From the NCBI GenBank assembly GCA_003221985.1, contig QHUQ01000131.1:1-13557 (forward strand): 13,557 bases of DNA, read 5' to 3'. Made by a program: the position numbers and the translations under genes. This DNA is from Gemmatimonadota bacterium (lineage in GTDB: Bacteria > Gemmatimonadota > Gemmatimonadetes > Gemmatimonadales > GWC2-71-9). The notes below the pieces were generated by a model. That model did not search any database, was not told where the DNA came from, and was given only the letters and a program-made list of their open reading frames with translations. Positions 7,826 through 13,557 of the stretch are shown piece by piece. Every line of letters starts with the position of its first letter. Positions within the stretch are counted from its first letter, which is position 1.

Positions 7826-8347
7826 ATGAAAGCTCTGACTGCCGCTCTCCTCGTGTTCGTCGCGGCCTGCGGTAAAGGCAACGTCATCCTCAACGTGGAC
7901 GTGCTGAGCTTTTTGTCGGCCAGTGACTCGACGAAGGCATATGCGATCCTCGGCACCGGAACGTTCGATTCAACGATATCACGGCGGTTCACGATGCCTC
8001 CGGGATTCGGAAACTCGAGCGTCGATTCCGTCACCGCGACGGTCGCTTCATCGCTCGAGAATGCGACGGGAGCCGGAAGCGTCATCCTCGAAGTGTTCTT
8101 CGCACAGACGCAGGGCGGGCTGTTCACCGGAACGCCGTTCCTGGCCGATTCCAGCGGGCCGGTCTCAGGTGTCCAGACGGTTCCACTCGGTAAAAGCTCA
8201 CTGCCATTGTCTGATCCGATATTCAACAGTGATTCTCTGTGGGTCGGCATTCGCGCCAGACTCACGACCACGACCGCCCCGATGTCGGGCCAGCTCCGGT
8301 TCACCGACATCCACCTGCGTATCGTGCTGCAGGACAACATCCTGTAA
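7826..8347 (+). CDS. Small putative lipoprotein, 173 aa
   Basis: The start at ATG 7826 gives a 14-residue lipoprotein signal ending in a lipobox, VAAC, with the lipidated cysteine at residue 15 followed by GKGN. The mature part is rich in serine, threonine and valine and looks all-beta, with short strands such as VDSVTATVASSL, GSVILEVFFA and LRFTDIHLRIVL. I recognise no named family. The ribosome site AAGGGG overlaps the stop codon of the barrel-protein gene, so the two are almost certainly cotranscribed and may work together at the outer membrane. An upstream extension of this frame to 7388 is only a shadow of the barrel gene. Confidence 0.82.
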   Translation: MKALTAALLVFVAACGKGNVILNVDVLSFLSASDSTKAYAILGTGTFDSTISRRFTMPPGFGNSSVDSVTATVASSLENATGAGSVILEVFFAQTQGGLFTGTPFLADSSGPVSGVQTVPLGKSSLPLSDPIFNSDSLWVGIRARLTTTTAPMSGQLRFTDIHLRIVLQDNIL

Positions 8348-8351
8348 TTCC

Positions 8352-8379
8352 TGGCGCCGCGCCACGCGGCGCTATATTT
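8352..8379 (+). terminator. GC hairpin with weak T-rich tail between the lipoprotein gene and ispG
   Basis: The perfect 7-bp stem GCGCCGC/GCGGCGC (8354-8360 and 8366-8372, 5-nt loop) can be extended by a G-T and a T-A pair. TATATTT follows it directly, 5 bp after the lipoprotein stop codon. It could be a weak intrinsic terminator of the barrel-lipoprotein unit. The TATATT at 8373-8378 could instead be a -10 element for ispG, so the two readings compete. Confidence 0.4.
8373..8378 (+). promoter_or_regulatory. Possible -10 element for ispG (leaderless start)
   Basis: TATATT lies 8 nt before GTG 8387. If used as a -10 box it would place the transcription start at or almost at the initiation codon. 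No Shine-Dalgarno sequence is visible (TTCGTCCCT precedes the GTG), which fits a leaderless mRNA. No good -35 is present. Confidence 0.35.
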
Positions 8380-8386
8380 CGTCCCT

Positions 8387-9601
8387 GTGAGCACCCGACA
8401 TCCCACCGTGACGGTCAGCGTGGGCGGCGCGCTGGTGGGCAGCGCCCATCCGATCGTCGTCCAGTCTATGACCAATACCGACACCGCCGATGTCGCCGCG
8501 ACCGCGGCACAGGTCCGTGCGCTGCACGCCGCGGGCAGCGAGCTGGTGCGCGTGACGGTGAACACCGATGAGGCGGCCCGCGCGGTCGCGGCGATCGTCG
8601 CGGACGTCGCTGTCCCCGTCATCGGTGACTTCCATTACAACGGCCATCTGCTTCTCACCAAGTATCCCGACTGCGCCCGCGCGCTCGCCAAGTACCGGAT
8701 CAATCCGGGCAACGTCGGTACCAAGCGCCGCGACGACAACTTTCGGACGATCATCCAGGTGGCGATCGACAACGGCAAACCGGTGCGCATCGGGGTGAAC
8801 TGGGGGAGCCTCGATCAGCAGCTGCTCACGGGGATGATGGATGAGAATGCGAGACTCGCCGAGCCGCGCGACGCGCGCGACGTGACGATGGACGCGATGG
8901 TCGAGAGTGCGATGCGCTCGGCGGAGCTGGCCGAAGAATGCGGCTTGCCGCACGACCGCATCATTCTCTCGGCGAAGGTCTCGGGCGTGCAGGATCTCGT
9001 CGCCGTGTACCGGATGCTGGCCGCTCGTTCCGACTATCCGCTGCATCTCGGCCTCACCGAGGCGGGGATGGGGACGAAGGGTGTCGTGGCGAGCACCGCC
9101 GGCCTGTCGATCCTGCTGCAGGAAGGCATCGGCGATACGATTCGGGTGTCGCTCACGCCGCGGCCGGGCGGCGATCGGACGGAAGAGGTGCAGGTCGCGC
9201 AGCAGGTGCTGCAATCGCTGGGCATCAGGAGCTTCACGCCCCAGGTCACGGCATGCCCCGGCTGTGGACGAACGACCTCGACGTTCTTTCAGGAACTGGC
9301 GGAGCAGATTCAGACGTATGTGCGCGATCAGCGGCCCGTCTGGCAGGCCCGCTATCCCGGCTCGGAAGATCTTCGGGTGGCGGTGATGGGCTGCGTGGTC
9401 AACGGCCCGGGGGAATCGAAACACGCCGACATCGGCATTTCGCTGCCGGGGACGGCGGAGGAACCAAAAGCGCCGGTGTATGTAGATGGTACGCTGAAGG
9501 TCACGCTCAAGGGTGATACCATCGTCGCCGACTTCTTAAGGATTCTCGAGGAGTATGTCGATGCCCGCTATGGCTCTCGCACCCAGGCCGCAATCCGCTG
9601 A
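8387..9601 (+). CDS. ispG: 4-hydroxy-3-methylbut-2-enyl diphosphate synthase (GcpE)
   Basis: IspG is the iron-sulfur enzyme of the non-mevalonate (MEP) pathway that reduces 2-C-methyl-D-erythritol 2,4-cyclodiphosphate to HMBPP, a precursor of isopentenyl diphosphate, in the cytoplasm. The 404-residue protein has the usual two-domain bacterial form. The N-terminal TIM-barrel part includes [12 protein letters not shown] near residue 23, [18 protein letters not shown] and [14 protein letters not shown]. The C-terminal [4Fe-4S] domain has CPGCGRT (C290, C293) and [11 protein letters not shown] (C336, E343). All cluster ligands are present, so it should be active. The C293-C336 spacing is longer than in E. 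coli by a short insert. The GTG at 8387 is the only start that keeps the family N-terminus, though no ribosome site precedes it. Its 3' end overlaps the next gene by 41 bp. Confidence 0.97.
   Translation: MSTRHPTVTVSVGGALVGSAHPIVVQSMTNTDTADVAATAAQVRALHAAGSELVRVTVNTDEAARAVAAIVADVAVPVIGDFHYNGHLLLTKYPDCARALAKYRINPGNVGTKRRDDNFRTIIQVAIDNGKPVRIGVNWGSLDQQLLTGMMDENARLAEPRDARDVTMDAMVESAMRSAELAEECGLPHDRIILSAKVSGVQDLVAVYRMLAARSDYPLHLGLTEAGMGTKGVVASTAGLSILLQEGIGDTIRVSLTPRPGGDRTEEVQVAQQVLQSLGIRSFTPQVTACPGCGRTTSTFFQELAEQIQTYVRDQRPVWQARYPGSEDLRVAVMGCVVNGPGESKHADIGISLPGTAEEPKAPVYVDGTLKVTLKGDTIVADFLRILEEYVDARYGSRTQAAIR
9548..9553 (+). promoter_or_regulatory. Ribosome binding site inside ispG for the glycine-zipper gene
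   Basis: GAGGAG lies within the ispG coding region. It is only 1 nt from ATG 9555 but 7 nt from ATG 9561, so it selects 9561 as the start of the overlapping gene. Confidence 0.55.
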
Positions 9602-10556
9602 GCTTCTTCTCACCGCCGTCCTCACCCTGTTTGGTTTTCCTGCTGCCGCACAGCAACTGGGAACGACATTCGCCTTAGCCGAACAACAGACGGCCGTCGC
9701 TCATGTCGTGCCCGGCCAATTCCTGCGCGTGCGTCTCAAGGACGGCTCGCGAACCGGTGGCCCGCTCATTCAGTCGACGCCCGTGGCCTTCACACTGGGC
9801 CCGTCGATCGCGTTCAATGACCAGGACAGTCGTCTATCTCTCGGCACCGTCGACAGCCTGTGGGTCCGCGTGTACAGCACGCGACGCGGCATGGTGGTCG
9901 GCGCCCTCATCGGCGCCGCGGCGGGATTAGGGATCGGCGCAGGGGCGGCATCGGTTTGTCCCATCGATGGCTATACCCAGCCGTGCACGCAGGGTGCAGT
10001 TACGTCCATGGCGGCAGGCATTCTGGTCGGCGGACTCGCCGGCTCAATGCTCGGATCGAGCCAGTCGCACTGGCGGCGGTTGCTGCCGCGGGACGGAACC
10101 GGCAGCGCGGCCCCGACGGGGACGGTGGCCGTCTTGGCGCTGCCGGACGATTCGACTGCGTTCGACCCGCGCGCACTCGTGTTGATGCGCGTGTCCCGGG
10201 ACGATCTCTTGCGTTTGACGTTCGGCGACCGGGGCGATCTGGGCGGTTACGTCGTGCGTGCCGGCGCCCGCGGGGCGACCCTCGATATCGTGTCGGGGAG
10301 TCCGAGTGACGCCCCGATTCCCCTGCAATCACTCGAAGGCATCTGGGAGCGGGGAACCGCCGCGCGGACTGGGTCGTCCATCGGCCTCCTGGCAGGCTCC
10401 TTAGCAGGACTGCTCATCGCCGCGCATTCGGGGACCTGCGAACGCGACACCTGCACCGGCGTGATCTTTGGCGAAGGCGTGATCGGCGCCGTTGGCGGGT
10501 TTTTCCTCGGCGACCGCGTAGGACACTGGTTCCCGCAGTGGCACCGGAAGTACTAG
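9561..10556 (+). CDS. Secreted glycine-zipper protein with a tandem internal duplication, 331 aa
   Basis: The function is unknown. Residues 1-28 look like a signal peptide ([16 protein letters not shown], then QQ). The mature protein is two copies of one module, offset by about 161 residues. Each has a small beta-rich domain with a conserved core (FLRVRLKDG near 54, LLRLTFGDR near 215), a tryptophan near its end (LWVR, IWER), and a hairpin of two glycine-rich hydrophobic helices (111-132 and 150-167; 272-291 and 303-325). The loop of each hairpin holds two cysteines (C133/C142 and C293/C298) that could form a disulfide. Glycine-zipper hairpins are known from envelope proteins that insert into or span membranes, so an envelope-associated role is likely. 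It overlaps ispG by 41 bp and is probably cotranscribed with it. ATG 9555 and 9570 are alternative starts. Confidence 0.82.
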   Translation: MPAMALAPRPQSAELLLTAVLTLFGFPAAAQQLGTTFALAEQQTAVAHVVPGQFLRVRLKDGSRTGGPLIQSTPVAFTLGPSIAFNDQDSRLSLGTVDSLWVRVYSTRRGMVVGALIGAAAGLGIGAGAASVCPIDGYTQPCTQGAVTSMAAGILVGGLAGSMLGSSQSHWRRLLPRDGTGSAAPTGTVAVLALPDDSTAFDPRALVLMRVSRDDLLRLTFGDRGDLGGYVVRAGARGATLDIVSGSPSDAPIPLQSLEGIWERGTAARTGSSIGLLAGSLAGLLIAAHSGTCERDTCTGVIFGEGVIGAVGGFFLGDRVGHWFPQWHRKY

Positions 10557-10562
10557 ACCGAG

Positions 10563-10901
10563 CTACCGCAGCGGCGTGCCGAGGGGGACCTCACGGTCGG
10601 GGTGGACAAGACAAATGTCCCCTTCGCCGAGGATGACGCCGAGGGTCAGCACCTCCGAAAAAAACGTGGCGATCTGGCGCGGCGGAAAGTTGACGACGCC
10701 GAGCACCTGCTTTCCCACGAGGTCTTTGGGCTCGTAGTACTTGGTGATCTGGGCACTCGAGTTCTTCACGCCGATCGCCGCTCCAAAATCGATCCGCAGC
10801 TTGTAGGCGGGTTTGCGCGCCTGCGGAAACTCCTCCGCCTGGACGATTCGCCCGACGCGAATGTCGATCTTCGCGAAATCGTCGTAGCTGATCTGGTCCA
10901 T
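10563..10901 (-). CDS. csaA: CsaA-like tRNA-binding protein, 112 aa
   Basis: This is a single-domain OB-fold tRNA-binding protein of the CsaA type, related to the tRNA-binding domain of Arc1p and methionyl-tRNA synthetase C-termini. In Bacillus CsaA was described as an export-related chaperone; its exact role elsewhere is unclear. The 112 residues match the family length of about 110. Characteristic segments are KIDIRVGRIVQAEEFP (11-26), GVKNSSAQITKYY (44-56), LVGKQVLGVVNFPPRQI (61-77) and SEVLTLGVI (82-90). The ATG at 10901 has only a weak AGGG ribosome site 6 nt upstream. The gene is convergent with the glycine-zipper gene (6 bp between stops) and divergent from the next barrel gene. Confidence 0.92.
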   Translation of the reverse strand: MDQISYDDFAKIDIRVGRIVQAEEFPQARKPAYKLRIDFGAAIGVKNSSAQITKYYEPKDLVGKQVLGVVNFPPRQIATFFSEVLTLGVILGEGDICLVHPDREVPLGTPLR

Positions 10902-11022
10902 AGCCTACCCTGGATGTCCCCTTTTGAGGTCAGACATAGCCGCCGTCTGTGCGCGGGAAGCTTGGCATGCGCATTGCCTTCCCGCTACGGCGTAGCTCTT
11001 CCACTCTCACAGGACGGCGATT
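10902..11022. promoter_or_regulatory. Divergent intergenic region between csaA and the second barrel gene
   Basis: These 121 bp must carry promoters for both directions. They contain an 8-bp inverted repeat, GCGGGAAG/CTTCCCGC (10953-10960 and 10978-10985). Overlapping its right arm by 2 bp is a 13-nt near-perfect palindrome, GCTACGGCGTAGC (10984-10996). AGGA (11011-11014), 8 nt before ATG 11023, is the barrel gene's ribosome site. I see no convincing -35/-10 pair. Confidence 0.4.
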
Positions 11023-11688
11023 ATGCGGCGGATCGGCATGGCAGTGCTCGGCCTCGCGCTTGGGACGACTCCTCTCGTCGGCCAGCGGTCCGCCCTGCGA
11101 GAAGTCCGCGACCGCGGCAGCTTCGGCGTCAACGTGGTTGTGGCGCAACCGCTCGGTGCGTTCCGGCGCACTGGAAGCGTAGCGCCGGGGCTGAGCGGGT
11201 TCGCGGTCGTCGGGGGTCCGATGCTGGGCCTGCGAATTGACGGGAGCTGGATGGTTTATGACTCTCGGTATCAGGGCTTCGGCGTCTCCAGTGCGTCGCA
11301 GATCGGTTCGCTGGCGATCGGCCCGCAGATCACGCTGGGCCAGGGCCCGATTCGCTTGTACGGCTTTGCGACCGCCGGTGGCTCCCTGTTCTGGAGCAAC
11401 GCCAGCTACAGCGGCGGCTGCGGCTGCTACGCTTCCGAAGACTTCTATCTCGACGGTGACTTCACGACCACGACATCAGCCGGGACCGGCGTGCTGATAC
11501 AAGTCGCCAGCCGGCGGTCGTCGGTGGCAATCGACCTCGGCGTGCGCGGCGTGCGTCACGACCGTGTGATGTACGTACCGGCAGGCGGTCTAACGCAAAA
11601 CTCCGATGGCACCTTCTCGGCGCAGCGCGTCGAGACGCCGGTCGAGCTGCGGGTCTTTCAAATCGGGGTGTCGATCGGGATTCGCTAA
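11023..11688 (+). CDS. Outer-membrane beta-barrel protein, 221 aa
   Basis: A signal peptide covers about residues 1-20 (MRRIGMAVLGLALG...LVG, cut before QRS). The mature protein shows repeated amphipathic strands with glycine turns (FGVNVVVAQPLG, GPMLGLRIDGSWMVY, IGSLAIGPQITLG, IRLYGFATAGGSLFW, VAIDLGVRGVRHDRVMY), like small 8-stranded OmpA/OmpW-type barrels. A loop near residues 130-136 contains a CGC cysteine pair next to the acidic EDFYLDGD, a possible disulfide or metal site. The last residues (VGVSIGIR type) do not end in the usual aromatic. The function is unknown. It stands alone, with its own regulatory region upstream and a strong terminator downstream. ATG 11038 is a less likely start because the ribosome site fits 11023. 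Confidence 0.8.
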   Translation: MRRIGMAVLGLALGTTPLVGQRSALREVRDRGSFGVNVVVAQPLGAFRRTGSVAPGLSGFAVVGGPMLGLRIDGSWMVYDSRYQGFGVSSASQIGSLAIGPQITLGQGPIRLYGFATAGGSLFWSNASYSGGCGCYASEDFYLDGDFTTTTSAGTGVLIQVASRRSSVAIDLGVRGVRHDRVMYVPAGGLTQNSDGTFSAQRVETPVELRVFQIGVSIGIR

Positions 11689-11723
11689 CCTCTCCTGGCC
11701 GTTTTCCGAGCTTCACCCCTGGG

Positions 11724-11759
11724 CCCCCTCGCCACGTTGTGGTGAGGGGGTTCCTCTTT
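11724..11759 (+). terminator. Intrinsic terminator of the second barrel gene
   Basis: A 12-bp stem with one G-T pair (11724-11735 against 11739-11750) and a 3-nt GTT loop is followed by TTCCTCTTT. It begins 35 bp after the stop codon of the plus-strand gene and ends 15 bp before the stop of the convergent RND gene. It may stop both transcripts, though the T-rich tail favours the plus strand. On the minus strand the tail is GC-rich. Confidence 0.8.
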
Positions 11760-11764
11760 CCGGC

Positions 11765-13557
11765 TCAGTCGGCTGCGACGGGCGGTGGCTCCGTGACGGA
11801 TGTGCGCGCGCGCCGCCCAAAGCGATGCTGCAGCGCGTCGAGGTACGTATAGACCACGGGCGTCACGTACAGCGTGATCAGCTGCGAGAAGGCCAGGCCG
11901 CCCACGACGGCGAGACCCAGCGGCCGCCGCGACTCGCCGCCCGCGCCCCACCCGATCGCAATCGGCAGGGTGCCCATCAGCGCCGCCATCGTCGTCATCA
12001 TGATCGGGCGGAAGCGCACGCTGCACGCCTCGACGATCGCGTCACGCGCCGATTTGCCCTCACCGCGCTCCGCCTCGAGCGCGAAATCGATCATCATGAT
12101 CGCGTTCTTCTTCACGAGTCCCACGAGCATGATGATGCCGACGAACGCGTAGATGCTCAGCTCGGTGCGGAAGATGAACAGCGTCAGCAAGGCGCCGAAT
12201 CCCGCGAACGGCAGACCGGACAAGATCGTCAGCGGGTGAATGAAGCTCTCGTAGAGAATTCCCAGCACGATGTAGATCACGACGATCGCCAGCAGCAATA
12301 GGAGAAAGAGGCCCTGCTGGCTGTCCTTGAAGGCCTGCGCGGTTCCCGAGAACCCGGTGCTGATCGTCGACGGCAACGCCTGCCGCGCCGCCTTCTGCAC
12401 GTCGTTGACCGCCGTGCCGAGTGAGACTCCGGGCGGCAGGTTGAACGACAGCGTCACCGAGGGGAGCTGCCCGCTGTGGTTCACGCTCAGCGGCCCGACG
12501 TCGTTGGACGCCGAGGCGACCGACGTGAGCGGAATCAGCGTGCCGCTTTGCGATCGCAAGTAGAGCAGCCCAAGCGCCGACGGATCGCGCTGGTATTCCG
12601 GCAGCAGTTCGAGGATCACCCAGTACTGGTTGTTCGGCGTGTAGATCGTCGAGACCTGGCGCGAGCCGTACGCGTCGTACAATGCCTGCTCGATCTGCTG
12701 CACGGTCACGCCCAGGCTCGTGGCGCGATCGCGGTCGATCTGGACGCTGACCTGCGGATTTTTGATCTGCAGGTCGGTCGTGACATCCTGCAGGGTGGGA
12801 ATGCCGCGCAGGACGCGCTCGAGCTTGGCGGCGTTCTCGTACAGCGCGTCGATGTCCGCGCTCTGCAGCGTGAACTGATACTGCGTCTTGGTCGGCCGCC
12901 CCCCGACGCGGATGGACGCCGGCAGCTGCAAGTACGTCCTGATCCCGGTCACGGCGTTGAGCTTCACGTTGAGCTCTCGAACCACCTGGTCGGCCGGGAG
13001 CCGCTGACCACGCGGTTTCAGACGAATGCTCAGGCGTCCCTGGTTCATGGTGCCGCCACCGACCGTCGACATGTAGTGCGCGATGTTAGGGTCGCGCTGC
13101 ACGATGTCCGCGACGGCGAGCTGATGGTCGCGCATGTTCTCGAACGACGTGCCCTCGAGGGTTTCGGTGTTGCCCTGTATCTGCCCCTGGTCCTCAGTCG
13201 GAATGAATCCCTTCGGCACGAACGGATAGAGGACCACGGTCGCCACCAGAATGCCGAGCGAGAACAGCATCGTCGCCGGCCGGTGATCCATTACCCAGCC
13301 GAGCGTCCGCTCGTAGAGCGCCAGGCTGCGCTGGTACACACGCTCCGTCGCCTCGTAGAAGCGGCCGTGTTTCGCTTCTTTGGGCGGCCGGAGGAACCGG
13401 CTGCACAGCATCGGCGTGAGCGTGAGGGAGACGAAGCCGGAGACGAGAATCGCCACGCCGATCGTCACGGCAAATTCGTGGAACAGGCGGCCCAGGATGC
13501 CGCCCATGAGCAGTACGGGAATGAACACCGCGGTCAGCGACAGCGTCATCGACAGAA
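11765..13557 (-). CDS. RND efflux pump inner-membrane subunit, MdtB/MdtC-like, 5' end cut by window edge
   Basis: About 597 C-terminal residues of a proton-driven RND multidrug pump (HAE1 family) are visible; full pumps have about 1040. The frame stays open to the right edge, so the true start lies outside and the ATG at 13549 is internal. The visible part begins in a membrane helix (AVFIPVLLMGGILGRLFHEF), then has PKGFIPTEDQG, the second porter/docking half, and the last six membrane helices. The segment YGSRQVSTIYTPNNQYWVIL and the helix VLGILYESFIHPLTILS closely resemble MdtB and MdtC of the enterobacterial MdtABC pump. The relay lysine is present in VKKNAIMMIDFA, and the conserved R and T in RFRPIMMTT; the paired aspartates of helix 4 lie outside. 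Substrates cannot be read from the sequence. A TolC-type gene lies at the other window end, so a link is possible but unproven. Confidence 0.95.
   Translation of the reverse strand, partial: LSMTLSLTAVFIPVLLMGGILGRLFHEFAVTIGVAILVSGFVSLTLTPMLCSRFLRPPKEAKHGRFYEATERVYQRSLALYERTLGWVMDHRPATMLFSLGILVATVVLYPFVPKGFIPTEDQGQIQGNTETLEGTSFENMRDHQLAVADIVQRDPNIAHYMSTVGGGTMNQGRLSIRLKPRGQRLPADQVVRELNVKLNAVTGIRTYLQLPASIRVGGRPTKTQYQFTLQSADIDALYENAAKLERVLRGIPTLQDVTTDLQIKNPQVSVQIDRDRATSLGVTVQQIEQALYDAYGSRQVSTIYTPNNQYWVILELLPEYQRDPSALGLLYLRSQSGTLIPLTSVASASNDVGPLSVNHSGQLPSVTLSFNLPPGVSLGTAVNDVQKAARQALPSTISTGFSGTAQAFKDSQQGLFLLLLLAIVVIYIVLGILYESFIHPLTILSGLPFAGFGALLTLFIFRTELSIYAFVGIIMLVGLVKKNAIMMIDFALEAERGEGKSARDAIVEACSVRFRPIMMTTMAALMGTLPIAIGWGAGGESRRPLGLAVVGGLAFSQLITLYVTPVVYTYLDALQHRFGRRARTSVTEPPPVAAD

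Noticed and set aside
7762..8622. 286-codon minus-strand frame over the lipoprotein gene and ispG start
   Set aside because: The plus strand here carries a lipoprotein with a signal sequence and ribosome site. The minus frame has no ribosome site or domain and spans two plus genes.
8372..9424. 350-codon minus-strand frame over ispG
   Set aside because: It lies opposite a fully conserved essential enzyme and shows shadow-like composition with no recognisable domain.
10602..11240. 212-codon plus-strand frame across csaA and the divergent region
   Set aside because: It is antisense to a recognisable CsaA protein and runs into the barrel gene in another frame.
1..13557. Mobile element, CRISPR array, defence island or RNA gene
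   Set aside because: I saw no transposase, integrase, evenly spaced repeat array, nuclease or defence domains, and no cloverleaf or rRNA-like stretch on either strand.

Overview
The window is a high-GC, gene-dense bacterial chromosome segment. It codes mostly for cell-envelope proteins with N-terminal signal peptides, plus one essential isoprenoid enzyme. TolC-type, RND and beta-barrel genes show a Gram-negative (diderm) cell. Large membrane NtrY-like kinases, glycine-zipper envelope proteins and UPF0164/PorV-like barrels together suggest Gemmatimonadota or a related soil phylum. That assignment is inference from protein style, because no rRNA or other marker is present. I see no tRNA, rRNA, CRISPR array, insertion sequence, phage gene or integrase.

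Layout. (1) Positions 1-2327, all minus strand: a creatininase-family amidohydrolase, an uncharacterised secreted protein joined to it by an ATGA overlap, then, after 111 bp, a TolC-family outer-membrane efflux protein cut by the left edge. (2) Positions 2316-6356, plus strand: a 1346-residue NtrY-like sensor histidine kinase with many membrane segments and three predicted extracytoplasmic regions. Its GTG start overlaps the likely start of the divergent creatininase gene by 12 bp, and no response regulator lies beside it. (3) Positions 6451-8347, plus: an outer-membrane barrel protein and, 10 bp later, a small lipoprotein. (4) Positions 8387-10556, plus: ispG of the MEP isoprenoid pathway, whose 3' end overlaps by 41 bp a secreted glycine-zipper protein made of two tandem copies of one module. 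(5) Positions 10563-10901, minus: CsaA-like tRNA-binding protein. (6) Positions 11023-11688, plus: a second outer-membrane barrel protein, behind a 121-bp divergent region with two overlapping inverted repeats and ahead of a strong hairpin terminator. (7) Positions 11765-13557, minus: the C-terminal part of an MdtB/MdtC-like RND efflux pump, cut by the right edge.

The TolC-type and RND genes are the two outer components of tripartite efflux, but about 11 kb separates them, so they need not form one pump. The kinase has no partner in view. The window looks like ordinary core or accessory chromosome. The oddest items are the duplicated glycine-zipper protein, the multi-sensor orphan kinase with its overlapping divergent start, and the ispG leader, which may be leaderless. 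I found no convincing new defence or mobile system.
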